The notes beneath the pieces are model-generated. The model worked only from the letters and a program-made list of their open reading frames with translations, was not told the DNA's origin and made no database searches. A DNA stretch of 64,000 nucleotides from positions 620,001 through 684,000 of the forward strand of contig NZ_VMKN01000001.1 in NCBI RefSeq assembly GCF_007483685.1. Direction: 5' to 3'. Source of the stretch: Litoribacter populi (lineage in GTDB: Bacteria > Bacteroidota > Bacteroidia > Cytophagales > Cyclobacteriaceae). How positions within the stretch are numbered: the stretch's first letter is position 1; every line of letters begins with the position of its first letter. This document shows, piece after piece, positions 1 to 8,039 of this stretch. The translations under genes and the position numbers were made by a program.

Positions 1-538
1 TCAGTTCAACTTTTTCCTCAAAGTCACCCTTTAAAGTTTTTCTGTACTCGTTGAGGTTATTGACCAAGTCATCGATGTCCTCAGGGATCACCTCCTCTAG
101 CAGCTGCCGTAGCCGCTTTGCCGTAGTGGGTGATTTACCATTGGTACTGATGGCGATTTTGACGTTTCCTTTGGTCACGATGCCGCCGAGGTAAAAATCG
201 CAATAGGCCGGTGTATCCGCCACATTGACCAACAAATACCTTTCCTTGGCATCATGATAAATCTCATGGTTGGTTTCGGTCACGTCGGTGGCAGCGATCA
301 CAATATGCTTGCCTCCGAGATACTTGGTTTGGTAGGCATCCACAATAAGCGTGACATGGGACTTCCCTTTGGCCAGCTGCCTTACCTCCTCGCTGATTTC
401 CTTTGCTACCACGGTAACATGTGCGTTTGGACTGGATTTTAGCAGGAAAGTGAGCTTTTCCAGCCCTACTTTTCCGGCGCCTACCAGCAGCACGTTCAGC
501 TGGTTGACCTTGAGGAATATGGGATATAACTCGTTCAT
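1..538 (-). CDS. Precorrin-2 dehydrogenase / sirohydrochlorin ferrochelatase-type protein (SirC/Met8/CysG N-domain), 3' end cut by window
   Basis: The gene reads leftward from ATG at 538 and is still open at base 1, so about 179 residues are visible and only a few C-terminal residues are probably missing (family members of this type are about 190-200 aa). The N-terminus has the Rossmann motif GAGKVG at residues 20-25, followed by the typical NVADTPAYCDF and STNGKSPTTAKRLR segments of the siroheme synthase N-terminal domain. It oxidises precorrin-2 with NAD+ and usually also inserts iron to make siroheme, the cofactor of the reductase at 1312-3417. It starts 10 bases after the methyltransferase gene ends and must be in the same transcript. 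Confidence 0.9.
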   Translation of the reverse strand, partial: MNELYPIFLKVNQLNVLLVGAGKVGLEKLTFLLKSSPNAHVTVVAKEISEEVRQLAKGKSHVTLIVDAYQTKYLGGKHIVIAATDVTETNHEIYHDAKERYLLVNVADTPAYCDFYLGGIVTKGNVKIAISTNGKSPTTAKRLRQLLEEVIPEDIDDLVNNLNEYRKTLKGDFEEKVEL

Positions 539-548
539 GGTTTTGATA

Positions 549-1322
549 TTAGTAGTGGTTAATATAAACAGCCTCCCTGTACACATCCATCAGCCTTGGA
601 CTTTCTCTTACAACCTCGCCGATGATGATAATTGCAGGTGTTCCTACTCCGGCAAGGGTCGCCTTTTCTTCAATGTCCTCAATGTTTCCAGCCACAATCT
701 TTTCCTCCTTGGTGGTACCGCTTTGGATGACGGCGATAGGAGTGGAGGCGCGATCGGCCATTTTAAAGAGCTGGACGATTTCAGGCAATTTGCCCATTCC
801 CATTAGCACGACTACTGTAGCAGTTGACTGGGCAGCCAGTTCAACGTCGCGGGACAATTTGCCAGCAGAGGTGGTGCCGGTGATGACCCAGAAACTTTCC
901 GAAACGCCCCTTTTGGTGACCGGTATGCCCGCAGCTGCAGGCACGGCCACACTGGAGGTGATTCCCGGTATGACTTCAGTGGCCACTCCAAAGCTTTGGA
1001 TATAATCCACCTCCTCTGCCCCTCTTCCAAAGACAAATGGATCCCCGCCTTTTAAGCGAACCACGTGCCCGTGTTTTTTTGCGTGGTAAACACAGAGGTG
1101 GTTGGTCTCCTCCTGGGGATTGCCCTTAACCTTATTCCTTTTGCCTACATAAACTTTCAAGGCTGACTTTGGAGCATGGTTCAAGAGACTTTTATCCACC
1201 AATGCGTCGTATAATACCACATCAGCTTTGCTGAGGGCCAAGATTCCTTTCCAAGTGATCAGTTCTGGGTCCCCCGGTCCTGCGCCAACCAATGTTACTT
1301 TTGGATTGATGTTATTTCTCAT
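549..1322 (-). CDS. cobA: Uroporphyrinogen-III C-methyltransferase (SUMT)
   Basis: A 257-residue cytosolic tetrapyrrole methylase that adds two SAM-derived methyl groups to uroporphyrinogen III to give precorrin-2. The family P-loop-like motif GAGPGDPELIT lies near residues 13-23 and the second SAM-binding motif RLKGGDPFVFGRG near residue 90. Its start codon overlaps the end of the sulfite reductase gene by 11 bases, so translation is probably coupled. Together with the following dehydrogenase gene it supplies siroheme to that reductase. The single-domain form (not fused as in enterobacterial CysG) matches the separate dehydrogenase next door. Confidence 0.95.
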   Translation of the reverse strand: MRNNINPKVTLVGAGPGDPELITWKGILALSKADVVLYDALVDKSLLNHAPKSALKVYVGKRNKVKGNPQEETNHLCVYHAKKHGHVVRLKGGDPFVFGRGAEEVDYIQSFGVATEVIPGITSSVAVPAAAGIPVTKRGVSESFWVITGTTSAGKLSRDVELAAQSTATVVVLMGMGKLPEIVQLFKMADRASTPIAVIQSGTTKEEKIVAGNIEDIEEKATLAGVGTPAIIIIGEVVRESPRLMDVYREAVYINHY

Positions 1323-3417
1323 TTACTACCTCCTCTCTTCTGTACTCATTTATAGATCCAAACACCTCTAAGGCAGCATTGAAATATTGCTTGGCAAATT
1401 CTGGGGAAGGCTCATTGTCCTTCATCTGGTATACGATGCTGCTGAAAGAATTCCCCAAGTCCAATTTGGAAGTTTCGGTGAAAGCTTCCTCAAATATGGA
1501 AATGATATTTGCATAAGAATTTGTGCTTTCGCCAACTGACAACAATAAGGCCTTGGCCGCATTGATCATCCCGGTATAAGAGTGGTAAATGCTGTCAGCC
1601 CATCTCTGCTCTTCCAAGGCTTCCTCGGCATTGGCCAGTTTTTCCCTAGCCTCAAGCAACAAGGTGGCGACCAAGTCTATGACCACTCCGGCACATTCAC
1701 CGACACCCACTTCCTTGACATACGGCTGGTCATTGCCCCAGTCCACGAAGTCCGACTCCTGTATGTCGTCGGTGGAGGAGAGATCCTTAAGTATGTCGTA
1801 GAAATACTTCTGACCCTGGTGGTCGTAATAGTCAGGGAAGGCAAAGCCATTGCCGTTTGCCTCAAAATCATTCAGCAATACCCTAAGCGCCTGAGGGCCT
1901 CTTTTGCTCGGGATCTTGATCACCTTATCGGCAAATACACCTTTCCCGTCACCTAAAACACGTCCGCCCAGCAATACCTGAAGGGCAGGAACCACGGATT
2001 TTCCCACTTTAATGGACATACCCTGAAAGCCAATCGAGGCCATGTTGTGTTGGCCACAGGCATTCATGCATCCGGAAATTTTGATCGTCAGATCCTGGTT
2101 GGAAAGGTATTGCGGGTATTCTTCCAAGATCAGGTCCTCCAGCACGGTAGAGATTCCCGTACTGCTGGCAATGCCGAGATTACAGGTGTCGGTACCTGGG
2201 CAAGCGGTGATATCTCCAAATGAATTGTAGCCATGGGCCACAAAACCTAATTTTTTCAGCTCTTGGTAGAAATATGGGATCAGTTCCTCTTTGACATCTC
2301 TGATGAGAATATTCTGCCTCAAAGTGAACCGAAGCTCATTGTTGGCATAGGTTTTTACCAGATCCGCCAACAGTCTTGCCTTATCTGTGTAGAAATCTCC
2401 AAGTTTTACTTTGATTCCGATGCTGACATAACCTTCCTGCTTTTGAGGAAGGACGTTGGTCAATTTCCATTTTTCAAAGGCAAGGTCAAGCTTTTCTTTC
2501 ACTGCAGGAATGGCAGGGGAAGGCAAAGTCCGGGACGCTTCATAGGAGGCAAAATCAATTGGATAGACCTGAAAAGGCAAGGCTTTCTGTTCTTCCTTTA
2601 CCAAACCCAGAAAGGCTTCTATCCCCAGATCCTTGACCAGATATTTCATCCGGGCCTTCATTCTCTTGGCTCTTTCACCATGCCGGTCAAAAACCCTCAG
2701 TACTCCTTCGATGAATGGGATCAGCTGATCTGCCTCCAGGAAATCAGTGATTTCATCAGCATGTCTAGGTTGGGAACCCAGTCCTCCTCCCAAAAGCACT
2801 TTGAAACCTCTTGTTTCGACACCGTTGATCGATTTGATTTTTGGGATAAAACCAAGGTCATGCAGATAGCTCAAGGCCGTATCCTCATCACTTGATGAAA
2901 AAGCCATTTTGAACTTTCTTCCCATTTCCTGACAAATGGGGTTTCTCAGGAAATATTTGAAAGTGGCATCTGCATATGGGGTCACGTCAAAAGGCTCATT
3001 TGGATCCACGCCGGCTTTTTCAGAGGCGGTGACATTTCTGACGGTATTGCCGCAGGCCTCACGGATGGAGACATCATCCTGCTCTAGTTCAGCCCAAAGT
3101 TCAGGTGTTCTGTCCAGGCTTACATAATGGATCTGTATGTCCTGGCGGGTGGTGATGTGGAGGCGGCCGGTAGAATATTTGTCAGCCACATCAGCTATCC
3201 GCTTCAACTGCTCGGAGGTGGCCATGCCGTATGGAAGCTTGATCCTGATCATCTGCACGCCGGGCTGGCGCTGACCGTAGATTCCCCGGGCCAGTCGAAG
3301 GCTTCGGAACTTTTCCTCATCTATGGCCCCGTTTCTGAAGAGGGCTATCTTTTTTTCTAATTCAATAATATCTTTTTGAACTAGAGGGTTCTCCAGTTCG
3401 GTTCTAAAGCTTTCCAT
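1312..3417 (-). CDS. Ferredoxin-type sulfite/nitrite reductase (siroheme, 4Fe-4S) with C-terminal HEPN-like domain
   Basis: A 701-residue protein with two nitrite/sulfite reductase half-domains. The siroheme/4Fe-4S ligands are visible as C406-X5-C412 and C450-X3-C454 (motifs ACPGTDTC and GCMNAC). The setting, downstream of cysHDN and overlapping cobA, points to reduction of sulfite to sulfide in assimilation. Ferredoxin-type enzymes are usually about 550-600 aa; here the last ~130 residues (about 570-701) form an extra mainly helical domain that resembles a HEPN fold. The nitrite alternative cannot be excluded by motif alone, but no nitrate genes are nearby. Confidence 0.9.
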   Translation of the reverse strand: MESFRTELENPLVQKDIIELEKKIALFRNGAIDEEKFRSLRLARGIYGQRQPGVQMIRIKLPYGMATSEQLKRIADVADKYSTGRLHITTRQDIQIHYVSLDRTPELWAELEQDDVSIREACGNTVRNVTASEKAGVDPNEPFDVTPYADATFKYFLRNPICQEMGRKFKMAFSSSDEDTALSYLHDLGFIPKIKSINGVETRGFKVLLGGGLGSQPRHADEITDFLEADQLIPFIEGVLRVFDRHGERAKRMKARMKYLVKDLGIEAFLGLVKEEQKALPFQVYPIDFASYEASRTLPSPAIPAVKEKLDLAFEKWKLTNVLPQKQEGYVSIGIKVKLGDFYTDKARLLADLVKTYANNELRFTLRQNILIRDVKEELIPYFYQELKKLGFVAHGYNSFGDITACPGTDTCNLGIASSTGISTVLEDLILEEYPQYLSNQDLTIKISGCMNACGQHNMASIGFQGMSIKVGKSVVPALQVLLGGRVLGDGKGVFADKVIKIPSKRGPQALRVLLNDFEANGNGFAFPDYYDHQGQKYFYDILKDLSSTDDIQESDFVDWGNDQPYVKEVGVGECAGVVIDLVATLLLEAREKLANAEEALEEQRWADSIYHSYTGMINAAKALLLSVGESTNSYANIISIFEEAFTETSKLDLGNSFSSIVYQMKDNEPSPEFAKQYFNAALEVFGSINEYRREEVVNEK

Positions 3418-3449
3418 GATGGTGGTGGTTTAATAGGTTGTTATTAATA

Positions 3450-3477
3450 AAAAGAGGGTGGATTCCTACCCTCTTTT
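3450..3477 (-). terminator. Intrinsic terminator inside the cys operon, between cysN and the reductase gene
   Basis: AAAAGAGGGT (3450-3459) pairs perfectly with ACCCTCTTTT (3468-3477), 10 base pairs around an 8-base loop. On the minus strand the hairpin is followed by TTTTTATT. It begins at the cysN stop codon and sits only 33 bases before the reductase start, so the reductase and siroheme genes depend on readthrough or on a promoter hidden in this short gap. Confidence 0.75.
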
Positions 3478-4732
3478 ATTGAATGAATCCTACACTTACG
3501 GTGTCCAGACTGCCTTCATCGATGAGGATAAAGCTCCCGTTGTCCCTGTTTTCCGTGTAAGGATCATAATGGATGGGTTTGCTCAATTTAAAATTCACTT
3601 TTCCAATGTCGTTCAGCTGAAGCCTTTCGGCAGGAATTTCACCACTGAAATCCGTTTGGATGAGATGTTCGATGCTCTGAACTTTTGCAAGGACGCTATT
3701 GACGCCATGTTGGAGGATAAGCTTGCTGCCTACCTGTAAGGGAGTTTGGTTCACTTGGCAGAGGATTGCGGACAGTTCCTTTTCCGAGCGGGGCAATTCT
3801 GTTGATTTTACCAGCATGTCCCCTCTGCTCACATTGACTTCATTTTCCAGTGTAATGGTGACGGAGCTCCCCGGCTGGGCAACTTCATAGGTCTGGTCAA
3901 AGAAGTGTATGGATTTAATGCTGGTTTTGGTAAATGAGGGCAATACCGTCACCTCATCGCCCACCGCCAAAGGGCCTCCTTGTAATTTTCCGGAAAAGCC
4001 CCTGAAATCATGGTACTTATCAGTTTTGGGCCTTATTACATACTGGACTGCAAATCTTGCGGCTGTATTTTCCACCAAATCCTGAGGCTCCAGTACCTCC
4101 AGGTGATCCAATAAGGTGTTGCCTAAATACCAAGGCATGTTTTCTGACTTGCCGGCAATGTTGTCCCCCTTCAGTGCGCTTACAGGAATAAAGGTCACCT
4201 GCTCGAAGTTGTAATTGCTTTTCTCGATCAAGGCTTCAAAATCACCTTTGATCTTGAGGTAAGTGTCCTCGTCAAAATCCACCAGGTCCATTTTATTGAT
4301 GGCTACCACGACATGATTGACCCGAAGAAGGTTGTTGATGAAGAAGTGTCTGTAAGTTTGCTCGATCACCCCTTTTCTGGCATCCACAAGAATAATGGCT
4401 ACCTGGGAGGTGCTTGCTCCGGTTACCATGTTACGGGTGTACTCCACATGGCCGGGTGTGTCTGCTATGATATAATTGGTGTTCTCTGTGGAGAAATATA
4501 TATGGGCCACATCGATGGTGATGCCCTGTTCCCTTTCGGCCACCAGGCCGTCGGTGGCCAAGGAGAAGTCCAGGTAATCAAATCCTTTTTGCTTTGAATT
4601 TCTTTCGATTGCCTCAAGCTTGTCATTGGTCAGGGAGCGGGTGTCGTAGAGCAGCCTACCGATCAAGGTGCTTTTTCCATCGTCCACAGATCCCGCGGTT
4701 GCTATTTTGATGAGTTTTCTATTGTCAGACAT
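3476..4732 (-). CDS. cysN: Sulfate adenylyltransferase subunit 1 (GTPase)
   Basis: A 418-residue elongation-factor-like GTPase that couples GTP hydrolysis to formation of adenosine 5'-phosphosulfate by CysD. The G1 motif GSVDDGKST is near residue 13, followed by DTPGH (G3) and NKMD (G4), then two beta-barrel domains. No fused APS kinase domain is present, which fits a CysH that uses APS directly. I chose the ATG at 4732 (MSDNRKLIK), because the open frame upstream of it would overlap cysD by over 50 bases and carries no family-like sequence. Confidence 0.95.
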   Translation of the reverse strand: MSDNRKLIKIATAGSVDDGKSTLIGRLLYDTRSLTNDKLEAIERNSKQKGFDYLDFSLATDGLVAEREQGITIDVAHIYFSTENTNYIIADTPGHVEYTRNMVTGASTSQVAIILVDARKGVIEQTYRHFFINNLLRVNHVVVAINKMDLVDFDEDTYLKIKGDFEALIEKSNYNFEQVTFIPVSALKGDNIAGKSENMPWYLGNTLLDHLEVLEPQDLVENTAARFAVQYVIRPKTDKYHDFRGFSGKLQGGPLAVGDEVTVLPSFTKTSIKSIHFFDQTYEVAQPGSSVTITLENEVNVSRGDMLVKSTELPRSEKELSAILCQVNQTPLQVGSKLILQHGVNSVLAKVQSIEHLIQTDFSGEIPAERLQLNDIGKVNFKLSKPIHYDPYTENRDNGSFILIDEGSLDTVSVGFIQ

Positions 4733-4778
4733 AGTGAGTTCAATTTGAATGATAGGCTTTAATTTGAGAGGAGGGGGG

Positions 4779-5690
4779 TTAGAAATAACCGACCTTCTTT
4801 CGGTTTTCCATGGCTGCCTCCGATCGTTTGTCATCGATCCTTGCTCCGCGTTCCGAAATGGTGGAGGATTTGATTTCCTCTACCACCGAATCCAGGGTGT
4901 CAGCAGTGGAGAGGACTGCTGCCGTGCAGGTCATGTCCCCTACCGTCCTGAACCTGACCGTTTCCTCAAGTACTTCCTCATGCGGTTCCCTATACACGTG
5001 CTCATTGGCCGTCCAGATCATGCCGTCACGGAAGAACACTTCCCTTTTATGTGCGAAATAGAGGGAGGGAATCCTGATGTTCTCCGTTTTGATATATTCC
5101 CATACGTCAAGTTCCGTCCAGTTGGAAATGGGGAAGACCCGCACATTCTGGCCTTGGTGAATCCTGCCGTTGAGCATGTCAAAGAGTTCGGGACGCTGGT
5201 TTTTTTCGTCCCATTGGCCGAAATCATCCCTTACGGAGAAAATCCTCTCCTTTGCCCTTGCCTTTTCCTCGTCTCTTCTGGCGCCACCAATACAAGCGTC
5301 AAACTTGAATTCCTCAATAGCATCCAGCAGGGTAGTGGTCTGCAGGGTGTTCCGACTGGAATATTTGCCTTTCTCCTCCCGGACTTTTCCCTGGTCAATA
5401 CTGTCCTGGACTTTTCTTACTATAAGTTCAAGGCCCAGTTCTTCTACCAGCTGGTCCCGAAATACAATGGTTTCAGGAAAATTATGGTCTGTGTCCACAT
5501 GCAAAAGAGGGAAAGGGATCCTTGCCGGATAAAAAGCTTTTTGAGCTAACCTCACCAAGGTGATGGAATCTTTTCCTCCCGAAAACAGCAGCACCGGTCT
5601 TTCAAACTGTGCGGCTACCTCTCTGATGATATGAATGGATTCTGCTTCTTTGGGGTTTGGTATCAAAATATTGCTCATGTTCAAAATCAT
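4779..5690 (-). CDS. cysD: Sulfate adenylyltransferase subunit 2
   Basis: A PP-loop ATPase of 303 residues that adenylates sulfate to APS in complex with CysN. The PP-loop SGGKDS is near residue 37, after the family-typical segment EAESIHIIREVAAQFERPV. The start ATG at 5690 forms an ATGA overlap with the cysH stop, typical of translational coupling; an alternative ATG four codons later (5678) is also possible. It lies between cysH and cysN, 46 bases before the latter. Confidence 0.95.
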   Translation of the reverse strand: MILNMSNILIPNPKEAESIHIIREVAAQFERPVLLFSGGKDSITLVRLAQKAFYPARIPFPLLHVDTDHNFPETIVFRDQLVEELGLELIVRKVQDSIDQGKVREEKGKYSSRNTLQTTTLLDAIEEFKFDACIGGARRDEEKARAKERIFSVRDDFGQWDEKNQRPELFDMLNGRIHQGQNVRVFPISNWTELDVWEYIKTENIRIPSLYFAHKREVFFRDGMIWTANEHVYREPHEEVLEETVRFRTVGDMTCTAAVLSTADTLDSVVEEIKSSTISERGARIDDKRSEAAMENRKKVGYF

Positions 5691-6385
5691 TTAGTGTGTA
5701 ATCCACATTCTTTACTGGAACTCTCCCACCACCATCTTCCGGCCCTGGGATCTTCATCTGGGCCAATGGCTCTGGTACAGGGAGCGCAGCCTATGCTGAT
5801 GAAGCCTTTGTCGTGCAAAGGGTTATATGGAATTTTATGTGTTTCAATATAGGTCAGTACCTCCTCAAAAGACCAGTCAAGTAAAGGGTTGTACTTGATG
5901 ATCTGGTTGCCTTCATCCCACTCGACCTTGTTCATTTGGCTCCTGTTCTGGTTTTGGTTAGCCCTCAGGCCTGTGACCCAAACCTTCTGGCTTTTTAGTG
6001 CCCGCTTTAAAGGGGCAACTTTTCTGATATTACAACAGGATTTTCTGTTTGCCGGGGAATCGTAGAATCCGTTTATACCCTGTGCTGCCACTAAACTTTC
6101 CACGTCTGTACTTTCTGGATAGAAAATCTGGATCCTTTTTCCATATTTAGCCTCTGTTCGGGCCAGCAGGTCCAGCGTCTCAGGAAACAACCTCCCCGTG
6201 TCCAAGGTGAAAATATGGACATGAAGGCCGCCTGTGGCAATTATTTGTGTAAGCACCTGGTCTTCTTGCCCAAGGGAAGTTGAAAAGACTACTCCTTGAG
6301 GAAAAAGGGTAGCTACCTCCCGTAGTCCATCCCATGGGGAAAGATTGCTAAGGGCGGTATTGAGTTTTTCTACAGTGCTTTTCAT
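5687..6385 (-). CDS. cysH: Adenylyl-sulfate (APS) reductase, 4Fe-4S type
   Basis: A 232-residue CysH-family enzyme that reduces activated sulfate to sulfite. Besides the PP-loop-derived motif FSTSLGQED (34-42), it has the iron-sulfur ligands C117-C118 and C200-X2-C203 and the catalytic ECGLH at 226-230. The CC/CxxC pairs mark the assimilatory APS reductases, not the cluster-less PAPS reductases of E. coli. That agrees with the absence of an APS kinase gene or domain in this cluster. The stop overlaps the cysD start. Confidence 0.95.
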   Translation of the reverse strand: MKSTVEKLNTALSNLSPWDGLREVATLFPQGVVFSTSLGQEDQVLTQIIATGGLHVHIFTLDTGRLFPETLDLLARTEAKYGKRIQIFYPESTDVESLVAAQGINGFYDSPANRKSCCNIRKVAPLKRALKSQKVWVTGLRANQNQNRSQMNKVEWDEGNQIIKYNPLLDWSFEEVLTYIETHKIPYNPLHDKGFISIGCAPCTRAIGPDEDPRAGRWWWESSSKECGLHTK

Positions 6386-6410
6386 ATTCCTTTAGCTTTG
6401 AATGTTGTGG

Positions 6411-6665
6411 TTATGCTTTTACTTTCACCTTGGTTATCTTCTCCCATGCCCTTTCGTGGAAATAATAAAGCAGGATTTTACTTACTACTTCCACTGAGCC
6501 TATCGAAAGTGCCATTTTGATTTGGCCGGTGACAAAGTAAGAAATGACAATGGTGTCAATCGTTCCGACTGTCCGCCAGGAGACAGACTTCACAAAACTT
6601 TTAATGTTGCTGTCTTGGCCGGTGGTATCAACAAACCATTTTTTAATTGGCTGGTCCAAAATCAT
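6411..6665 (-). CDS. DUF2061 small membrane protein
   Basis: An 84-residue protein with the DUF2061 pattern: SVSWRTVGTIDTIVISYF, a second hydrophobic segment, and a C-terminal YYFHERAW. Two membrane segments are likely. The function is unknown, but its place as first gene of the transcript that continues into cysH, 25 bases away, suggests a role in sulfate or sulfite handling at the membrane. The ATG at 6665 is preceded by a good -7 promoter box. Confidence 0.8.
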   Translation of the reverse strand: MILDQPIKKWFVDTTGQDSNIKSFVKSVSWRTVGTIDTIVISYFVTGQIKMALSIGSVEVVSKILLYYFHERAWEKITKVKVKA

Positions 6666-6688
6666 AGGTCAATGTCTAGGTGGAGAGA

Positions 6689-6696
6689 CAAAAGTA
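6689..6696 (-). promoter_or_regulatory. Candidate -7 box of the DUF2061-cysHDN transcript
   Basis: On the minus strand the octamer TACTTTTG matches the Bacteroidota -7 consensus TAnnTTTG exactly, 23 bases before the ATG at 6665. No TTG is seen at the expected -33 position, only a T-rich run, so the promoter may be weak or factor-dependent. Confidence 0.55.
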
Positions 6697-6710
6697 TATA
6701 AAACCTATAA

Positions 6711-6722
6711 AAAAAGTAGGGT
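6711..6722. promoter_or_regulatory. Candidate Rrf2-family operator half, copy 1 (cys promoter)
   Basis: AAAAAGTAGGGT on the plus strand (minus-strand reading ACCCTACTTTTT) lies just upstream of the -7 box of the DUF2061-cysHDN transcript. Nearly the same string, AAAAATAGGGT, sits at the start of the Rrf2 gene (7160-7170). A site shared by the regulator and its neighbour is what autoregulation plus operon control would leave. This is inference from two copies. Confidence 0.35.
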
Positions 6723-6741
6723 AAGTAGAGAAAAAAATTGC

Positions 6742-7155
6742 TTATTCTTTTAAAATGTCTTCTAAATTTTTGTTGTCCAGGGTTTTAAGCATTTCGTCCC
6801 TTACCTTAATCATTACTCTGTGAATCCCACATGTAGCCTCATCTTGACATTCCACGCATGATTCATAGTAATTAAGGCTGGCGCAAGGGACCAGTGCGAT
6901 AGGGCCATCAAGTAATCGGATGATCTTGGAAAGGGAAATTTCTTTTGGTTCTTTGATAAGGTAATATCCTCCTCCCTTGCCTTTTTTGCTTCCCAATATT
7001 CCGGCTTTTTTCAGTTCTAGAAGGATGTTTTCCAGGAATTTGTGCGAGATGCCATAGGCTTCAGAAATTTCCTGTATTTGGACAGGGGTCCTCTCTTCCT
7101 TCTGCCCTAAATGGGTAAGGGCGTGGAGCGCATATTTGGTCTTTTTGGAAAGCAT
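6742..7155 (-). CDS. Rrf2-family transcriptional regulator, probable controller of the cys genes
   Basis: A 137-residue winged-helix protein with the Rrf2 N-terminus (SKKTKYALHALTHLG) and recognition helix followed by the glycine-rich wing GSKKGKGGGYYL. Four cysteines, at about residues 91, 100, 103 and 109, sit in the dimer arm where IscR and NsrR hold an Fe-S cluster, so cluster or thiol sensing is plausible. It lies directly upstream of DUF2061-cysHDN in the same direction. I chose ATG 7155 because the earlier possible start is a TTG inside the promoter box. Confidence 0.88.
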   Translation of the reverse strand: MLSKKTKYALHALTHLGQKEERTPVQIQEISEAYGISHKFLENILLELKKAGILGSKKGKGGGYYLIKEPKEISLSKIIRLLDGPIALVPCASLNYYESCVECQDEATCGIHRVMIKVRDEMLKTLDNKNLEDILKE

Positions 7156-7158
7156 ACC

Positions 7159-7170
7159 CAAAAATAGGGT
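7159..7170 (-). promoter_or_regulatory. Promoter box and candidate operator at the Rrf2 gene start
   Basis: On the minus strand TATTTTTG (7166-7159) matches TAnnTTTG and ends only four bases before the ATG at 7155, so the mRNA would be leaderless or nearly so. The box lies in an ACCC...GGGT inverted repeat and shares the ACCCTA-T-run string with the cys promoter region. Confidence 0.45.
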
Positions 7171-7189
7171 TTTTCATCAATCAATACAT

Positions 7190-7218
7190 AAAAAAAGCCT
7201 TCCGGTTAGGGAAGGCTT
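7190..7218 (-). terminator. Intrinsic terminator of the beta-barrel protein gene
   Basis: AAGCCTTCC (7195-7203) pairs with GGAAGGCTT (7210-7218) around a 6-base loop. On the minus strand it is followed by a T run. It lies 14 bases past the stop at 7233. Confidence 0.85.
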
Positions 7219-7232
7219 AATATATTTTCATT

Positions 7233-7808
7233 TTAAAACAACCTGATACCCAAAGAGAGTATCAGCTGGTTCATGCGCTGGTCGGTTGGGAAACCTGCCA
7301 CACTGTCACTTGTATTGCCCAATGGGCCTTCATACTTCAAGTCAAGGATAATGTTGGCGATATCCAAACCTATACCTGCCTGATAACCGATCGTATTGTT
7401 ATTATACTCTACCCCGTTGCCATCGAAGCTTGAGCTCAAGAGGAAAGAAGCAACCGGACCTGCTTGGATACGGAAAGCATTTCCGAATTTCAAACCTAGC
7501 ATCACCGGTATATCAAGTCTGTTGAAAGTAGCCTCATAGCTTACGGGAGCTCCTGTACCAGAAGTTTGCTCAATTTCTCCACCGGTGTTGGTATATAAAA
7601 CTTCCGGTTGAACAAAGAAAGACCGGCCCCCAAGCCTCACAAAACCACCAAGGTGGTACCCCAATCTATTGGAACCTGAAGAATATCCGTCTCCGTTTAC
7701 GCTAATGTTTCCTTGGCTTACACCGACTTTTGGCCCTATGGAAAAATCCTGTGCCTGTGCGCTGGCCGCAAAGAAAAGGCAAAATGCTGCAATTAGTAAC
7801 TTTTTCAT
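7233..7808 (-). CDS. Outer-membrane beta-barrel protein (porin-family/OmpA-like barrel)
   Basis: A 191-residue exported protein with a clear signal peptide (MKKLLIAAFCLFFAASAQA, cleaved near residue 19). The remainder alternates polar and hydrophobic residues as in an 8-stranded barrel, with FSIGPKVGVSQGN at the mature start and a terminal aromatic-type ending SLGIRLF. This is the common small barrel family (PF13568-like) of Bacteroidota; substrate and role are unknown. It stands alone with its own terminator. Confidence 0.8.
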   Translation of the reverse strand: MKKLLIAAFCLFFAASAQAQDFSIGPKVGVSQGNISVNGDGYSSGSNRLGYHLGGFVRLGGRSFFVQPEVLYTNTGGEIEQTSGTGAPVSYEATFNRLDIPVMLGLKFGNAFRIQAGPVASFLLSSSFDGNGVEYNNNTIGYQAGIGLDIANIILDLKYEGPLGNTSDSVAGFPTDQRMNQLILSLGIRLF

Positions 7809-7984
7809 GATGTAAAGTTTTTAATGGTCTAATAATAAAGTGTAGTTGGTTCAAGTCCATAGATGAGTCTACTGGATCAGTTTCCATTTTGAAATAAAGC
7901 AAAAAGAGTGCTTGAAAGTTTAAAAGAATCAAACCGTAAATGTTAAAAAAGGAATTTCTAATTATAAATGGTAGCGGAAGATAC

Positions 7985-8019
7985 AAAAAAAGGGAACCAG
8001 TTGTCCAGTTCCCTTTTTT
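7985..8019 (-). terminator. Intrinsic terminator of the transporter operon (A/T-flanked both sides)
   Basis: GGGAAC (7992-7997) pairs with GTTCCC (8008-8013), with A runs before and T runs after, so it can work on both strands. It follows the minus-strand transporter gene that ends at 8040. Confidence 0.8.
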
Positions 8020-8039
8020 ATTAGTTTTTTTAAAATGGA

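Noticed and set aside
351-806. 151-codon plus-strand frame opposite the siroheme genes
   Set aside because: It is the antisense of two clearly conserved genes.
7846-7856. tRNA T-loop-like GGTTCAAGTCC
   Set aside because: No acceptor stem, D-arm or anticodon arm can be built around it. No tRNA or rRNA gene was found in the window.
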